Of a stretch of DNA of 64,000 nt, positions 6,894 to 16,563 are shown piece by piece. A program made the position numbers and the translations under genes. The DNA lies in contig SHVA01000010.1 of assembly GCA_009691195.1 (NCBI GenBank), forward strand, positions 1 to 64,000, written 5' to 3'. Source of the DNA: Solirubrobacterales bacterium. Lineage in GTDB: Bacteria > Actinomycetota > Thermoleophilia > Solirubrobacterales > 70-9. The stretch's first letter is position 1. Every line of letters starts with the position of its first letter. The notes beneath the pieces are model-generated. The model made no database searches, was not told the origin of the DNA, and saw only the letters and a program-made list of their open reading frames with translations.

Positions 6894-9152
6894 TCAGTCG
6901 CCAGGCGTCAGCCTGTAGGCATCGAAGACCGAATCGACGTTGCGCAGCCGGGTGACGCAGGCCTTGAGCTGCTCGGTGTCACCCACCTCGACGACGAAGC
7001 GGTTTGTGACCATCGGGTGCTTGGTGTTGCAGTTGGCTTCGAGGATGTTCACGCCCGCCTCCGCGAGGGTCCTCGAGAGATCCTCGAGGAGGCGAACTCG
7101 GTCCCAGGCATCGACCTGGAGCTCCACCCGGTAGGAGGCGGCGTTGTCGCCGTCCCAGCTGATCTCGGTGAATCGCTCGGGCGAGCGCTTCAGGGCCTCG
7201 ACGTTGCGGCAGTCCTCGCGGTGGACCGTGATGCCCCGCCCGAGCGAGACGTAGCCGACGATCTCGTCACCCGGAACCGGTCGGCAGCACTTGGCCAGCC
7301 GCACCGCGACGTCATCCACGCCCTTCACCTTGATCCCGAAGTTGGAGGCATCGCGCGTGCGGCGCATGTCCTGGTCGGTGCCTCGAGCAAGGTCGCCCAC
7401 CGGCTTGTCGTCAACCGCATCGCCCTGCTTGAGGCGCTGCATCAGCTTGTTCGTGACGACCTTGGTCGAGATCTTCGATTGCCCGAGGGCGATGTAGAAG
7501 TCTTCGGCCTTGCGGAAACCCATCTCGCGGATCACGTCGGCGAACAGCGGCGATCCGGCGATCCGGCTGTGCGGCAGGCCCTGCTTCTTCAATGCCGACT
7601 GGAGCTGCTCGCGACCCTTGCGCTCGGCGTCCTCCCGGCCCTCGCGCTTGAACCAGGCCCCGATCTTGTTGCGAGCGCGGGTGGTGCGAACCAGCTTCAG
7701 CCAGTCGCGCGACGGGCCCCTGCCCTGCTTGGCGGTCGTCACCTCGACGATGTCTCCACTGTGAAGCTCGTAGTGAAGCGGCACCATCTTGCCGTTCACC
7801 TTCGCCCCGACGCAGCGGTGGCCGACGTCGGTGTGGACGGCGTAGGCGAAGTCGAGCGGCGTGGACCCGGCCGACAGGTTCTTGACCTCGCCCTTGGGCG
7901 TGAAGACGAAGACCTCGTCCTCGAACAGGTCCACCTTGAGCGCCTCGAGGAACTCCTTGGGGTCCTGGTCCTTCTCAGCCTCGATCAGCTGCCGCAGCCA
8001 GGTCATCTTCTCCTTCTCGGGGTCCCCCGAGCCGGCGCCCTCCTTGTAGATGACGTGCGCGGCGATGCCGTACTCGGCCAGCTCGTGCATGTCGGGGGTT
8101 CGGATCTGGATCTCCAGCGGGCGGCCCTCCGGGCCTATCACCGTGGTGTGAAGCGCCTGGTACATGTTCGCCCTGGGCATGGCGATGAAGTCCTTGAAGC
8201 GCCCGGGCAGCGGCTTCCAGAGCGAGTGGATGATCCCGATCGCTCCGTAGCAGTCCTTGACCGAGCCGACCAGCACGCGCATCGCAGTCAGGTCGAAGAT
8301 CTCGTTGAACTCCCGCCCCTTGCGGGTCATCTTGATGTAGATCGAATAGAAGTGCTTGGCGCGGCCTGAGATCTCGGCCTCGATATCGACCTGCATCAGC
8401 TCCCGCGAGAGGAACTTGCCGGCCTCGTTGACGTAGCGCTCGCGCTCGGTCCGCTGCTGGGCGACCAGCATCTTGATCTCGTCGTACTTGCGCGGGTGCA
8501 GAGTCGCGAAGGCGAGGTCCTCCAGCTCCCACTTGATCGCGTGGATCCCGAGCCTGTGGGCCAGCGGGGCGAAGATCTCGAGCGTCTCGCGCGCCTTCTC
8601 GATCTGCTTCTGCTTGGGCAGCGCCTCGAGCGTGCGCATGTTGTGGAGGCGGTCGGCCAGCTTGATCAGGATCACCCTGACGTCGGTGGCCATCGCCACC
8701 ATCATCTTCCGGTAGTTCTCAGCCTGGCGCTCGTCGCGACTCTGGAAGGTGATCCCGGTCAGCTTGGTGACGCCATCGACGAGCTGCGCGATCTCCTCGC
8801 CGAAGCGCTCGCCGACCTCATCGTGGCTGGCGCTGGTGTCCTCGACCGTGTCGTGCAGCAGCGCCGCGCAAAGCGTCTCGGTGTCGAGCCGCATCCCGGC
8901 GCAAATCCGGGCGACGCCCAGGGGGTGGGTGATGAAGTCCTCGCCGGACTTCCGAAGCTGATCCGCGTGGCTCTCGCAGGCGAAGGCGAAGGCGCGCTCG
9001 ATCGCCTCCTGGTCGATCGGCACCACGAGGTCGGCGCTGTGTTCCTCGATCACGGCGAAGAGGTCACCGAGCAGGGCGCGCTGCGCGGCCGTCAGCTCGC
9101 TGGTGATCGAGTCCGCGCTGGGAACGGAGGCGCTGGGTGGCGCCTCTCCCAC
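6894..9152 (-). CDS. relA: Bifunctional (p)ppGpp synthetase/hydrolase (RelA/SpoT, Rel)
   Basis: Makes and degrades the stringent-response alarmone. Domain order is complete. The HD hydrolase has His100-Asp101 in LLHDTVED. The synthetase has RFKD, the charge pattern of bifunctional Rel enzymes, and the YQALHTTV segment. TGS begins FVFTPKGEVKNL, followed by helical/zinc-finger-like CCRPVPGDEIVGY and a C-terminal ACT domain (VGDTEQLKACVTRLRNV). The length of about 752 residues is normal. The frame stays open into recJ, so the start is uncertain. GTG 9152 is the first in-frame GTG after the recJ stop (9197), and I chose it for position and length, though its SD spacing is long. It is transcribed with recJ. 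Confidence 0.93.
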   Translation of the reverse strand: MGEAPPSASVPSADSITSELTAAQRALLGDLFAVIEEHSADLVVPIDQEAIERAFAFACESHADQLRKSGEDFITHPLGVARICAGMRLDTETLCAALLHDTVEDTSASHDEVGERFGEEIAQLVDGVTKLTGITFQSRDERQAENYRKMMVAMATDVRVILIKLADRLHNMRTLEALPKQKQIEKARETLEIFAPLAHRLGIHAIKWELEDLAFATLHPRKYDEIKMLVAQQRTERERYVNEAGKFLSRELMQVDIEAEISGRAKHFYSIYIKMTRKGREFNEIFDLTAMRVLVGSVKDCYGAIGIIHSLWKPLPGRFKDFIAMPRANMYQALHTTVIGPEGRPLEIQIRTPDMHELAEYGIAAHVIYKEGAGSGDPEKEKMTWLRQLIEAEKDQDPKEFLEALKVDLFEDEVFVFTPKGEVKNLSAGSTPLDFAYAVHTDVGHRCVGAKVNGKMVPLHYELHSGDIVEVTTAKQGRGPSRDWLKLVRTTRARNKIGAWFKREGREDAERKGREQLQSALKKQGLPHSRIAGSPLFADVIREMGFRKAEDFYIALGQSKISTKVVTNKLMQRLKQGDAVDDKPVGDLARGTDQDMRRTRDASNFGIKVKGVDDVAVRLAKCCRPVPGDEIVGYVSLGRGITVHREDCRNVEALKRSPERFTEISWDGDNAASYRVELQVDAWDRVRLLEDLSRTLAEAGVNILEANCNTKHPMVTNRFVVEVGDTEQLKACVTRLRNVDSVFDAYRLTPGD

Positions 9153-9196
9153 CCGCGTGTGACCGCGCCGATCCTCCTCCTCACGGTGAGGCTCGC

Positions 9197-11848
9197 TCAG
9201 GGTCTCCGTGTCTGTCCTTGGAGGAATGTCCTGATCTCCTCGTGCCGGGCCCGGTAGGCCAGGTAGGCCTCCGATCGCTCCAGCTCGGTCCTCTCCGAGG
9301 ATACGGACCCAAGCGAGCGGTTGGCGGGATCGAGCGTCCACTCGCAGAGCCCAAGCTCGGTCAGAACCCGCAGGCAGCGGCCGGCCACCTCGGGCGAGCG
9401 CGGGTACCTGCCCTCGCCCGCAAGCAGCGCCGGCAGGCCGTCCCCGCTTGCGACTCCGCCGGCGTCGCGGAGCGCCCTGTAGATCTCGGTGATCGCCGGG
9501 CGCAGCTGCCATTCCGCCATCGCGAGCTTCTCCGCCAACTCCAGCTCGGCCCCGCCCCAGGCTGGGTGGAGGAAGCCGGCGGCGAAGGGCGCGGAGGCGG
9601 CGCCCTCGCCGGCTCGCGCAAGGCCCGCGGCGCGGCCCAGCTCCTCGGCGGGAGGCGGGTCAACCAGCACGACGTGCTCGAAGCGCCGGGCGGCGAGGGG
9701 GCGCTGGGCGAGCGAGCCCCAGTCCGCCAGCACGAGCCCCGGTGGCGCGGGCCCGGAATCACCGGAGGCGCCGAGCGCCTGGTCGAGGTGCTCGGGGCCG
9801 CAGCGAGCGCAGGCGACCAGCGCGGCCTCGCCCCCGAACCGCCTGGGGTCCGCGGCCCGCTCGGCCAGCTCGCGGCGCACCGAGGCGTCGGCGCAGAGCG
9901 CCAGCACGGAGTCCCCGCTCGAGACCAGCTCTGCGATCGCCGCCACGGCCGCGCCGCCGCGGCGATCCACGACCTCGCGGGCCGAGGCGCCCGCCTGCGC
10001 CGAGGCAGCAACAAGCTCCTCAGGAAGGGTGCCCGGGGCCCGCTCCAGCTCGGCCTCGAGCCGCCGCCACCAGTCCTCGCGGCGGTCAGGGCAGCCCGGC
10101 TGGGCCTCGGGCTCGCCTTCCTGCTGATGGCCTGCCTCCGGCTGCTCTGCGAGGTAGAGCTCACGCAGCACGATCCGCGGCGCCTCGGCGCCGTTCCAGC
10201 GATCCACCTCGAGCCGGACCCCGGCGTCGATCGCCTCGCCCTCACGGCTGGAGACCTTGCCGTTGATCCCGAATGCGACGCCGTTCGCCCGCCCAGTCCC
10301 GGACTCCAGCTCGAACCGCGAGTGCTTGCCGCTCTGGCCCAGCGGCCTCACCGAGCGCAGCCGCGCGGAGGGGACGACCAGCCGCGGGTCGGGGTTGCCC
10401 ATGCCGAAGGGGCCGAGGCGCTCGATCTGCTCGGCGAGGTCGAGGCCGATCCCCCCGGTGCCGACGCCGATCAGCGCATCGATGCGCTCGGTCTTGACCA
10501 TCGCCTCGGGGTCCAGGCGGGCGGCGACGCGCTCGACGAACGCGGCCCGGAACTCGTCCACCTTGTCCGCCTCGATCTCGAGGCCGGCGGCGGCAGCGTG
10601 GCCGCCGTGACGGACCAGGTGCTCCGAGCAGGCATCGAGGGCCTCGACCAGGTCGATGCCGGGGATGCTCCGCCCCGACCCGCGGCCGACGGCGCCGTCG
10701 AGCCCGATCAGGACGACTGGGCGCCAGTGGCGCTCCACCAGGCGGGAGGCGACGATCCCGACCACACCGCGGTGCCAGCCCTCACCCGCGAGCACCAGCG
10801 CCGGCGCGTCGCGCAGCTCCTCGGGCAGCTCGCCGCGGGCGCTCTCGGCGGCGCCCAGCACCCCCCGCTCGGTATCCCGGCGCTCGTGGTTGGCCCGGTC
10901 GAGCTCGGCGGCGATCGCGGCGGCGCGGTCGGTGTCCTCGGTCAGCATCAGCTCGACGCCCGCGTCGGCGCGGTAGAGGCGCCCGGCCGCGTTGATCCGC
11001 GGCGCGAGCCGAAATGAGAGGTCGCCCGCGTCCACGACGGCCTGGTCGGTCGCCGAGGCCGCCATCAGCGCCCGCAGGCCGGGACGGGCGCCGGTGCGCA
11101 TCGCCGCGAGGCCCTGGCGCACGATCCGCCGGTTCTCGCCGCGCAGGGGGACCATGTCAGCCACCGTCGCCAGCGCCGCCAGGTCGAGGTCGCGCTCGCC
11201 CGCACCCTTGACGCCGAGCGCGAGCCGAAGCGCGGTCGCGAGCTTGTGGGCCACCCCGGTCCCGCATAGCTCCTCGAACGGGTAGCCCGAGATGACGGGG
11301 TGCAGGATCGTGCATTCGGGCAGCCGCTCGGGGGCGATGTGGTGGTCGCTGACGATCACCTGCATCCCCTTGCCCTGGGCCAGGGCCACCTCCTCGGCGC
11401 AGGCGATTCCGCAGTCAACGGTCACCAGCACCTCGGTGCCGCGCGAGGCAAGGGCCTCCACCCCGCCCCTGCTGAGGCCGTAGCCGTCCGCCATCCGGTC
11501 GGGTATCAGCCAGTCGCAGCTGGCGCCGGCCTCACGCAGTGCGCCGACCAGGATCGCGGTCGAGCAGACCCCGTCCACGTCGTAGTCGCCGTGAATGGTG
11601 ATCTGACGGCCGGCCTCGGCGGCCTCCAGCAGCAGGTCTCGCGCCTCGGCCATCCCGTTGAACAGCAGCGGATCGTGCTCCTCGCGGCCGTCGAGGAACT
11701 CGCGCGCGTCCTCGACCGTGCGATGGCCCCGCCGCACCAGCGTCACGGCCACCGGCTCGGCCAGATCCAGCTCGGTCGCGATCGCCCGGGCCTCCCCGTA
11801 CTCATACGGGTTCAGGGTGAAGGCGCTTGCCTGGGCAGCTGAGGCCAC
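9197..11848 (-). CDS. recJ: Single-stranded-DNA exonuclease RecJ with long C-terminal extension
   Basis: 5'-3' ssDNA exonuclease used in recombination and mismatch/base-excision repair. The DHH phosphoesterase core is intact: DYDVDG at residues 88-93 with its metal-binding aspartates, VDCGIA, VSDHH near 165, then the DHHA1 segment with RHGGHAAAAG and an OB-fold RVxxxR region. At 883 residues it is about 300 longer than E. coli RecJ. The extra C-terminal part is an Ala/Glu-rich region resembling the degenerate helicase-like extension of some actinobacterial RecJ proteins. ATG 11848 gives the standard N-terminus. Confidence 0.93.
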   Translation of the reverse strand: MASAAQASAFTLNPYEYGEARAIATELDLAEPVAVTLVRRGHRTVEDAREFLDGREEHDPLLFNGMAEARDLLLEAAEAGRQITIHGDYDVDGVCSTAILVGALREAGASCDWLIPDRMADGYGLSRGGVEALASRGTEVLVTVDCGIACAEEVALAQGKGMQVIVSDHHIAPERLPECTILHPVISGYPFEELCGTGVAHKLATALRLALGVKGAGERDLDLAALATVADMVPLRGENRRIVRQGLAAMRTGARPGLRALMAASATDQAVVDAGDLSFRLAPRINAAGRLYRADAGVELMLTEDTDRAAAIAAELDRANHERRDTERGVLGAAESARGELPEELRDAPALVLAGEGWHRGVVGIVASRLVERHWRPVVLIGLDGAVGRGSGRSIPGIDLVEALDACSEHLVRHGGHAAAAGLEIEADKVDEFRAAFVERVAARLDPEAMVKTERIDALIGVGTGGIGLDLAEQIERLGPFGMGNPDPRLVVPSARLRSVRPLGQSGKHSRFELESGTGRANGVAFGINGKVSSREGEAIDAGVRLEVDRWNGAEAPRIVLRELYLAEQPEAGHQQEGEPEAQPGCPDRREDWWRRLEAELERAPGTLPEELVAASAQAGASAREVVDRRGGAAVAAIAELVSSGDSVLALCADASVRRELAERAADPRRFGGEAALVACARCGPEHLDQALGASGDSGPAPPGLVLADWGSLAQRPLAARRFEHVVLVDPPPAEELGRAAGLARAGEGAASAPFAAGFLHPAWGGAELELAEKLAMAEWQLRPAITEIYRALRDAGGVASGDGLPALLAGEGRYPRSPEVAGRCLRVLTELGLCEWTLDPANRSLGSVSSERTELERSEAYLAYRARHEEIRTFLQGQTRRP

Positions 11849-11891
11849 CCTTCCAACTTAGGTTCGGCCCCCGACGGAACCACGCCCTCTC

Positions 11892-12791
11892 TCAGCAGGG
11901 AACGCTGAAGCGGTCGAGCACGGTGCCGTCGGTGGCAATGAAGTGGCCGACGGCGCGGGTCGGTGTCAGCGTCAGCTTCAGGGCGCCGTGGACGGAGTCA
12001 TTGAAGAAGACGAGTCCAGGCTCCCCCGCGTTCACCGGGTACAGCTCCCGGCCCCCCGAGCCGGCGACGAGCTGCGTGATCCCCTGATGGGGCGCAAAGC
12101 GCTGCATCTCGTGGTCGTGTCCGCTGAGGAAGATCCGGGCGTGCCCGGCGAGCGTGTTCCAGACAGGCTCCAGGTCGGGGTCGTCGCCGTGGACGCCGCC
12201 GCTGAAGCGGGGATGGTGCTCGAAGGCGAGCCTGCACTTCCCATAGCGGGGATTCGCCTTGACCACTCGCTTCAGCCAATTCAGCTGTGACGAGCCCTCC
12301 TCCACCGAATCGTTGGAGTTCAGGCTGATCAGCTGCCAGCCCGAAGCGGCGAACCAGTACCACTCCGGCGGCGCGCTCCCCTTCGCCTGCGTCCAGTAGG
12401 GGATGTAGCCGGTCGCCACGTTCCGCCATTCGTGGTTGCCGACCGTCGGCGCGGCACGCCTGTCAAAGCGCCCGAAGGCCGGGTCGTAGTTGGCGGTGAA
12501 TTCGGACGCCGTCCCGGTCTCGTAGACGTCCCCGAGGTAGAGGAAGCGCTCCATCCTGCGCGAGCCGATCAGCGAGGAGACCGGGCCACCCGCGTTCTCG
12601 GGGGCGGCGCCGTCGCCGACGGCCCAAACGACGCTCTTCGGCTTGGTCCGGGAGGGCACGTAGGCACTCGCCCCGCTCTCGTCGCCGAAGCCGGCGCTCG
12701 CGCTCTGCGCCGCGTCGCCTCCACCCGATGACGCGGCGGAGGCCGCAAGCAACAGCATCAGGCAGGCGCCCGCGACGCCGATCAGCCGCAT
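11892..12791 (-). CDS. Secreted calcineurin-like metallophosphoesterase
   Basis: Extracellular phosphoesterase, 299 residues. A signal peptide occupies about residues 1-22 (MRLIGVAGACLMLLLAASAA). The dinuclear metal motifs follow in order: GD near residue 60 (AVGDGAA), LGDVYE, GNHEW, FEHHPRF and the terminal GHDHEMQ. The set matches purple-acid-phosphatase/3',5'-nucleotidase-type folds; the first GDxH is altered to GDG, so one metal ligand may be lost. The gene reads alone, 43 bases after recJ on the same strand but in a clearly different role. The substrate cannot be predicted. Confidence 0.85.
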   Translation of the reverse strand: MRLIGVAGACLMLLLAASAASSGGGDAAQSASAGFGDESGASAYVPSRTKPKSVVWAVGDGAAPENAGGPVSSLIGSRRMERFLYLGDVYETGTASEFTANYDPAFGRFDRRAAPTVGNHEWRNVATGYIPYWTQAKGSAPPEWYWFAASGWQLISLNSNDSVEEGSSQLNWLKRVVKANPRYGKCRLAFEHHPRFSGGVHGDDPDLEPVWNTLAGHARIFLSGHDHEMQRFAPHQGITQLVAGSGGRELYPVNAGEPGLVFFNDSVHGALKLTLTPTRAVGHFIATDGTVLDRFSVPC

Positions 12792-12798
12792 GGCGCGA

Positions 12799-13062
12799 TT
12801 ATACCCGCTGCTCGGAGCGCCGCCCGATCGCGTAGATCACTGCGAGGCCGATCAGGCATCCCGGCACCGCCACCAGGGCGGTTCCGAGGTCGGTGTCGCC
12901 GATCGTGCGGCCTGAGGCCACCTGGGCGATCGCGCCGGTGATCATGGCGCCGGTGATCGCGCCCAGCAGGGCGCCGACGATCCCGCCCCAGAAGCGATCG
13001 GGCACGAAGACGGTGAAGTGCCAGAGGGCGATCCCCATCGTGAACCAGACGAGCGCAGCCAT
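12799..13062 (-). CDS. Small membrane protein, GlsB/YeaQ/YmgE-like
   Basis: An 87-residue protein with three predicted transmembrane segments. Glycine/alanine-rich helices (GGIVGALLGAITGAMITGAIAQ) resemble the transglycosylase-associated/GlsB family, though the match is only compositional. It starts with ATG overlapping the SecDF stop (TAATG at 13060-13064), so it is translationally coupled to secDF and the two are probably co-expressed in the membrane. No catalytic motif is seen, and I do not assign a function. Confidence 0.7.
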   Translation of the reverse strand: MAALVWFTMGIALWHFTVFVPDRFWGGIVGALLGAITGAMITGAIAQVASGRTIGDTDLGTALVAVPGCLIGLAVIYAIGRRSEQRV

Positions 13063-16022
13063 TACTTGGGCCTCCCGTGCTTGCGGCGGCGTTTGCCGCT
13101 TCGACGGCTCTGCTCGCGGCGAAGCGCGGCCGCGCTCGCCTCGCTGAGCCCGGATGAAGCAGCACCCTCGCCGTCCGCCGGCACGCCACCCTCTCCGTCC
13201 TCGGGCACGCCCGCTGGGCCCTGGCCCTCGGCGGGAGGCTCGGTCGCGGCCGGGGCGCCCTCTCCCGGCTCAAGCTGCGGCTCAGGCCGCGCCGCCGGTG
13301 GCGGAGCTGCGGGCCTCGGAGCGGGGGGGCTCGCGGTGGGCGGCGGTGGCGCCGGGGCCGACGTCGGGGCGCCGACGTCGGCGCGGGAGGGCGCGGCGGC
13401 GGCCGGAACCATGTCCGCGGGCGCGTTCTCGACCTTGGCGATCAGGTTCTCCTCCGGGAATGGCGGGACCACACCCCCGTTCTGATCCTCGATCCGCTCG
13501 CGCCGCTGGCGGTAGGCCGGCTCGCGCTCCTTCCATGCCGTCAACACCGGTGCAGCGATGAAGATCGAGGAATAGGTGCCCGAGAGGATCCCGATCATCA
13601 TCGCGAAGGCGAAGTCCTTGAGGGTGGCGCCGCCGAAGACGAACAGGACGCTGACCAGGAACACGCTGGAGGCACCCGTGATCAGCGACCGCGTCAGAAC
13701 CTCGCTCATCGAGCGGTTGACGATCTGCGAGAAGGCAGCCCGCGGCAGCCGCGGCACGTTCTCGCGAATTCGGTCGAAGACGATGATGGTGTCGTACAGC
13801 GAGTAGCCCAAGATGGTGAGGAACGCGGCGACTGTCGCGCTGTTCACCTCCCGGCCGACCAGCGAGTAGACACCCGCTGTGATCAGGACGTCGTGGGCGA
13901 CGGCGATCATCACCGGCACGGCGTACTTGGGCTGGAAGCGGAAGGCGACGTAGCCGGCGATCACCAGTAGGGAGAAGATGACCGCGTAGATGGCGCTGCG
14001 AGCGACCTGCTCGCCGAAGGTCGGGCCGATGCTGGTGTTGTCGAAGCCCTCGGGGACGAGCCCGAACTGCTCGTCGAGCGCAGTCTGGACGTTGCCCACC
14101 TGGTCAGGGCGAAGCTCAGCGGCCTGGATCTGGACGGCGTTGTCGCCGAGCGCGTCGCTCTGGACCTCCTGGATCTCGGCGTCGTTGACCCCGACGCCCT
14201 CGAGCACCCCGCGAACGTCCTCGACGCTCGCGGACCTCTCGAGCCCGGCCTCGATCCGGGTGCCCGACTCGAAGTCGATGCCGAGGTTGAGCCCCGCGGT
14301 CGCGAAGGAGAGCGCGCCGACCAGCAGGATCGTTCCCGAGATCGAGAAGAACCACTTCGACATCCCGGTGAAGTCGAAGTGCCATCGCACCCGCACCTCA
14401 CCGCCGGCGCCGATCAGGGCCCCGGAGCGTAGGAATCTCGAGCGCCCGAAGACGCCGAGGAACGCCTGCGTGAAGACCACCGCCGTGAACAGCGAGACGA
14501 TCGTGCCGACGCCGAGGGTGAAGGCGAAGCCCTTGACCCCCGCCGTAGCCAGCACGAACAGGATGAAGGCCGTGATCAGCGTGATCACGTTGGCGTCGAT
14601 TATCGTCCCGATCCCCTTGCGGTAACCGGTGACGATCGCCGAGGAGACGGATTTGCCCGCCCTCGCCTCCTCCTTTATTCGCTCGAAGATGACGACGTTG
14701 GCGTCGGCCGCCACCCCGATTGTCAGGATCAACCCCGCTATGCCCGGCAGGGTCATCGTGATCGGGACCATCTTCACCAGGGCGAAGAAGAAGATCCCGT
14801 AGACGATCAGGCCCAGGCTGGCCACGACGCCGAGGAAGCGGTAGTAGAGGATCAGGAAGAGCAGCACCAGGATCAGGCCCGCGATGCCCGCGCGCAGGCC
14901 CTGCTCGAGGGCCTGCTGGCCGAGGGTCGCCGAGACCGTGGACTGCGAGATCAGCTCGAGCTCGACCGGGAGCGCGCCGATCTGGATGAAGTTGGCGAGG
15001 TCCTGCGCCTCCTGGATGTCGCCGATCCCCGAGATCTGGGCCCCGTTTCGCCCGTCGATCCCCGCCGGGTTGTCAACGAAGTTGATGATCGCCCGCGAGA
15101 CGACGTCGTCGTCGAGGGTGATCGCGAAGCTGTCGGAGAACTGGTTGGCGCTCTGGGAATCGTTGACCCCGGGCGGCGCGCTGGCGCGGCCGCGCTCGGC
15201 GATCGCCCTGGTCACGTCCCCGAACTTCTGGCGGCCCGAGTCGGTGAACTCGAAGCTGACGATCGGCTCGTTGGTCTGCGGGTCGAAGTTCTGCTCGGGG
15301 TTGCGGATCTCGTCGCCGTTGAGCGCGGGCTTGTCCTCGAGCACGAAGAACTGGTCGGGCTCGTCGGGGGTGTTCTTGTCACCCACCACGACCTTGGTGC
15401 CCTGGGGCACGGCGATGATCTCCTGCTCGCTCTTGGGCGGCGGCTTGTCGGCCTCGAGGAAGAGGTCGGAGCGCTGGCTTGCCGGGCCGGTGACGAGCTC
15501 CTTGGAGTTCTTGTTGAAGAGGTAGTAGGTCGGGCCCGCCGTGGTGCACTCGTCGTTCTTGCACTCGGGCTCACGCTTGGAGGCGAAGATGACGGCGTCG
15601 TAGAGGCGGTTGAACCCCTGGTCGGCTTGGTTGCCCTTGGCCACGTCGGGGTTGCCGACGATGTTCTTCTCCCAGTCGTAGAAGTAGAGCTGGGCCGTGT
15701 CGCCTACCTGCTCGATGGCGCGGTCGGCGTTCTGGACGTCGGGCAGCCCGACCAGGATCGAGTCGTTGCCGAGGCGCGAGATCTCCGGCTCGGCGACGCC
15801 GAGCTTGTCGGTGCGCTGCCGGATGATCTCGATCGAGCGATCGAGGTCGGCGGCGTCGATCGTCGGGTTCTGCGGCGTTGGGCGCGCCTGGTAGACGAGC
15901 TCGGTGCCGCCCCGCAGGTCCAGGCCCAACCGGGTCGGCTTGGACGCGATCACCACGATCGAGACGAGCACGAGCCCGATCACGAACAGCAGGATGAACA
16001 GATTTCGGCGGCGGTTGGTCAT
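13062..16022 (-). CDS. secDF: Fused protein-export membrane protein SecDF
   Basis: Proton-driven auxiliary of the Sec translocase that pulls exported proteins across the membrane. SecD comes first: a TM helix, LGLDLRGGTELVYQ, a large periplasmic P1 domain, then five TM segments with GVAADANVVIFERIKEE. SecF follows from about residue 535: FDFTGMSKWFF, LGIDFESGTRIE, and GYSLYDTIIVFDRIREN near residue 750. The two halves are one frame, and total length is 986 against about 750 for other SecDF fusions. The surplus is a Pro/Ala/Glu-rich tail (about 820-970) ending in a basic cluster (RRSGKRRRKHGRPK). No yajC lies between ruvB and this gene. Confidence 0.95.
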   Translation of the reverse strand: MTNRRRNLFILLFVIGLVLVSIVVIASKPTRLGLDLRGGTELVYQARPTPQNPTIDAADLDRSIEIIRQRTDKLGVAEPEISRLGNDSILVGLPDVQNADRAIEQVGDTAQLYFYDWEKNIVGNPDVAKGNQADQGFNRLYDAVIFASKREPECKNDECTTAGPTYYLFNKNSKELVTGPASQRSDLFLEADKPPPKSEQEIIAVPQGTKVVVGDKNTPDEPDQFFVLEDKPALNGDEIRNPEQNFDPQTNEPIVSFEFTDSGRQKFGDVTRAIAERGRASAPPGVNDSQSANQFSDSFAITLDDDVVSRAIINFVDNPAGIDGRNGAQISGIGDIQEAQDLANFIQIGALPVELELISQSTVSATLGQQALEQGLRAGIAGLILVLLFLILYYRFLGVVASLGLIVYGIFFFALVKMVPITMTLPGIAGLILTIGVAADANVVIFERIKEEARAGKSVSSAIVTGYRKGIGTIIDANVITLITAFILFVLATAGVKGFAFTLGVGTIVSLFTAVVFTQAFLGVFGRSRFLRSGALIGAGGEVRVRWHFDFTGMSKWFFSISGTILLVGALSFATAGLNLGIDFESGTRIEAGLERSASVEDVRGVLEGVGVNDAEIQEVQSDALGDNAVQIQAAELRPDQVGNVQTALDEQFGLVPEGFDNTSIGPTFGEQVARSAIYAVIFSLLVIAGYVAFRFQPKYAVPVMIAVAHDVLITAGVYSLVGREVNSATVAAFLTILGYSLYDTIIVFDRIRENVPRLPRAAFSQIVNRSMSEVLTRSLITGASSVFLVSVLFVFGGATLKDFAFAMMIGILSGTYSSIFIAAPVLTAWKEREPAYRQRRERIEDQNGGVVPPFPEENLIAKVENAPADMVPAAAAPSRADVGAPTSAPAPPPPTASPPAPRPAAPPPAARPEPQLEPGEGAPAATEPPAEGQGPAGVPEDGEGGVPADGEGAASSGLSEASAAALRREQSRRSGKRRRKHGRPK

Positions 16023-16057
16023 CTCTCCTCGTCCCGACCCAAGGCGAAAGGCCGCGC

Positions 16058-16540
16058 CTAGTTAGGCGTCAGCACCAACAATAGGCCGCCGTCGTCATCG
16101 TAGGCGGGAAAGAGGTCGGCGACCGCCTCGGTCGGGAGGTCGCCCTCGGCGTTCACGGCGACCCGCTTTCCCAGCGAGCGCACTCCCCACTCGAGCGTCG
16201 TCTCGATCGGGTCGGTACCGCCGTTGCCGTCGTCGGTGTCAGGCACCTTCGCGCCCTCCTCGATCCACTCGAGGCCAAGCACGTCCCGCACGGGGCGGCC
16301 GATCACGTCCTCGTCCTTGAGGCCGGTGAGCTCGAAGGCGTTCTTGCCGAGGTCGAGCACGCGGCCCCCGGCGTCGCAGGTGAAGAAGGCCGCGCCGGGC
16401 GCCGGGTAGTAGTCGTCGAGCAGCTCGAAAAGGAAGCCGAAGCCGCAGTTGGAGCACCCCTCGGGCCGGTTGGAGAACCCGGAGGTTCGGTCGCCGCCCA
16501 TGGTCCGGTTGCCGCAGTTGGGACAGATGAAGAAGGGCAC
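16058..16540 (-). CDS. Zinc-ribbon plus PAS-like domain protein
   Basis: A 160-residue cytoplasmic protein. Residues 1-35 hold two CxxC pairs (CPNCG and CSNCG), a probable zinc ribbon. A PAS-type domain follows (about 45-160): FFTCDAGGRVLDLGKNAFELTG is the usual PAS sensing core, then IGRPVRDVLGLEW. There is no kinase, cyclase or helix-turn-helix output, so it would have to act by protein contact. The start is GTG 16540 with GGGAG just upstream. It sits between secDF and the ruv genes on the same strand. The role is unknown, perhaps a redox- or ligand-sensing adaptor. Confidence 0.75.
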   Translation of the reverse strand: MPFFICPNCGNRTMGGDRTSGFSNRPEGCSNCGFGFLFELLDDYYPAPGAAFFTCDAGGRVLDLGKNAFELTGLKDEDVIGRPVRDVLGLEWIEEGAKVPDTDDGNGGTDPIETTLEWGVRSLGKRVAVNAEGDLPTEAVADLFPAYDDDGGLLLVLTPN

Positions 16541-16563
16541 TCCCGGAAGGCTAGTAGAAGCCG

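Noticed and set aside
7017-8369. 450-codon plus-strand frame opposite relA
   Set aside because: Shadow of the Rel protein; repetitive Leu/Arg/Val composition and no motif.
9137-11017. 626-codon plus-strand frame opposite recJ
   Set aside because: RecJ motifs are intact on the minus strand, while this frame is Arg/Pro/Gly-rich without domain features.
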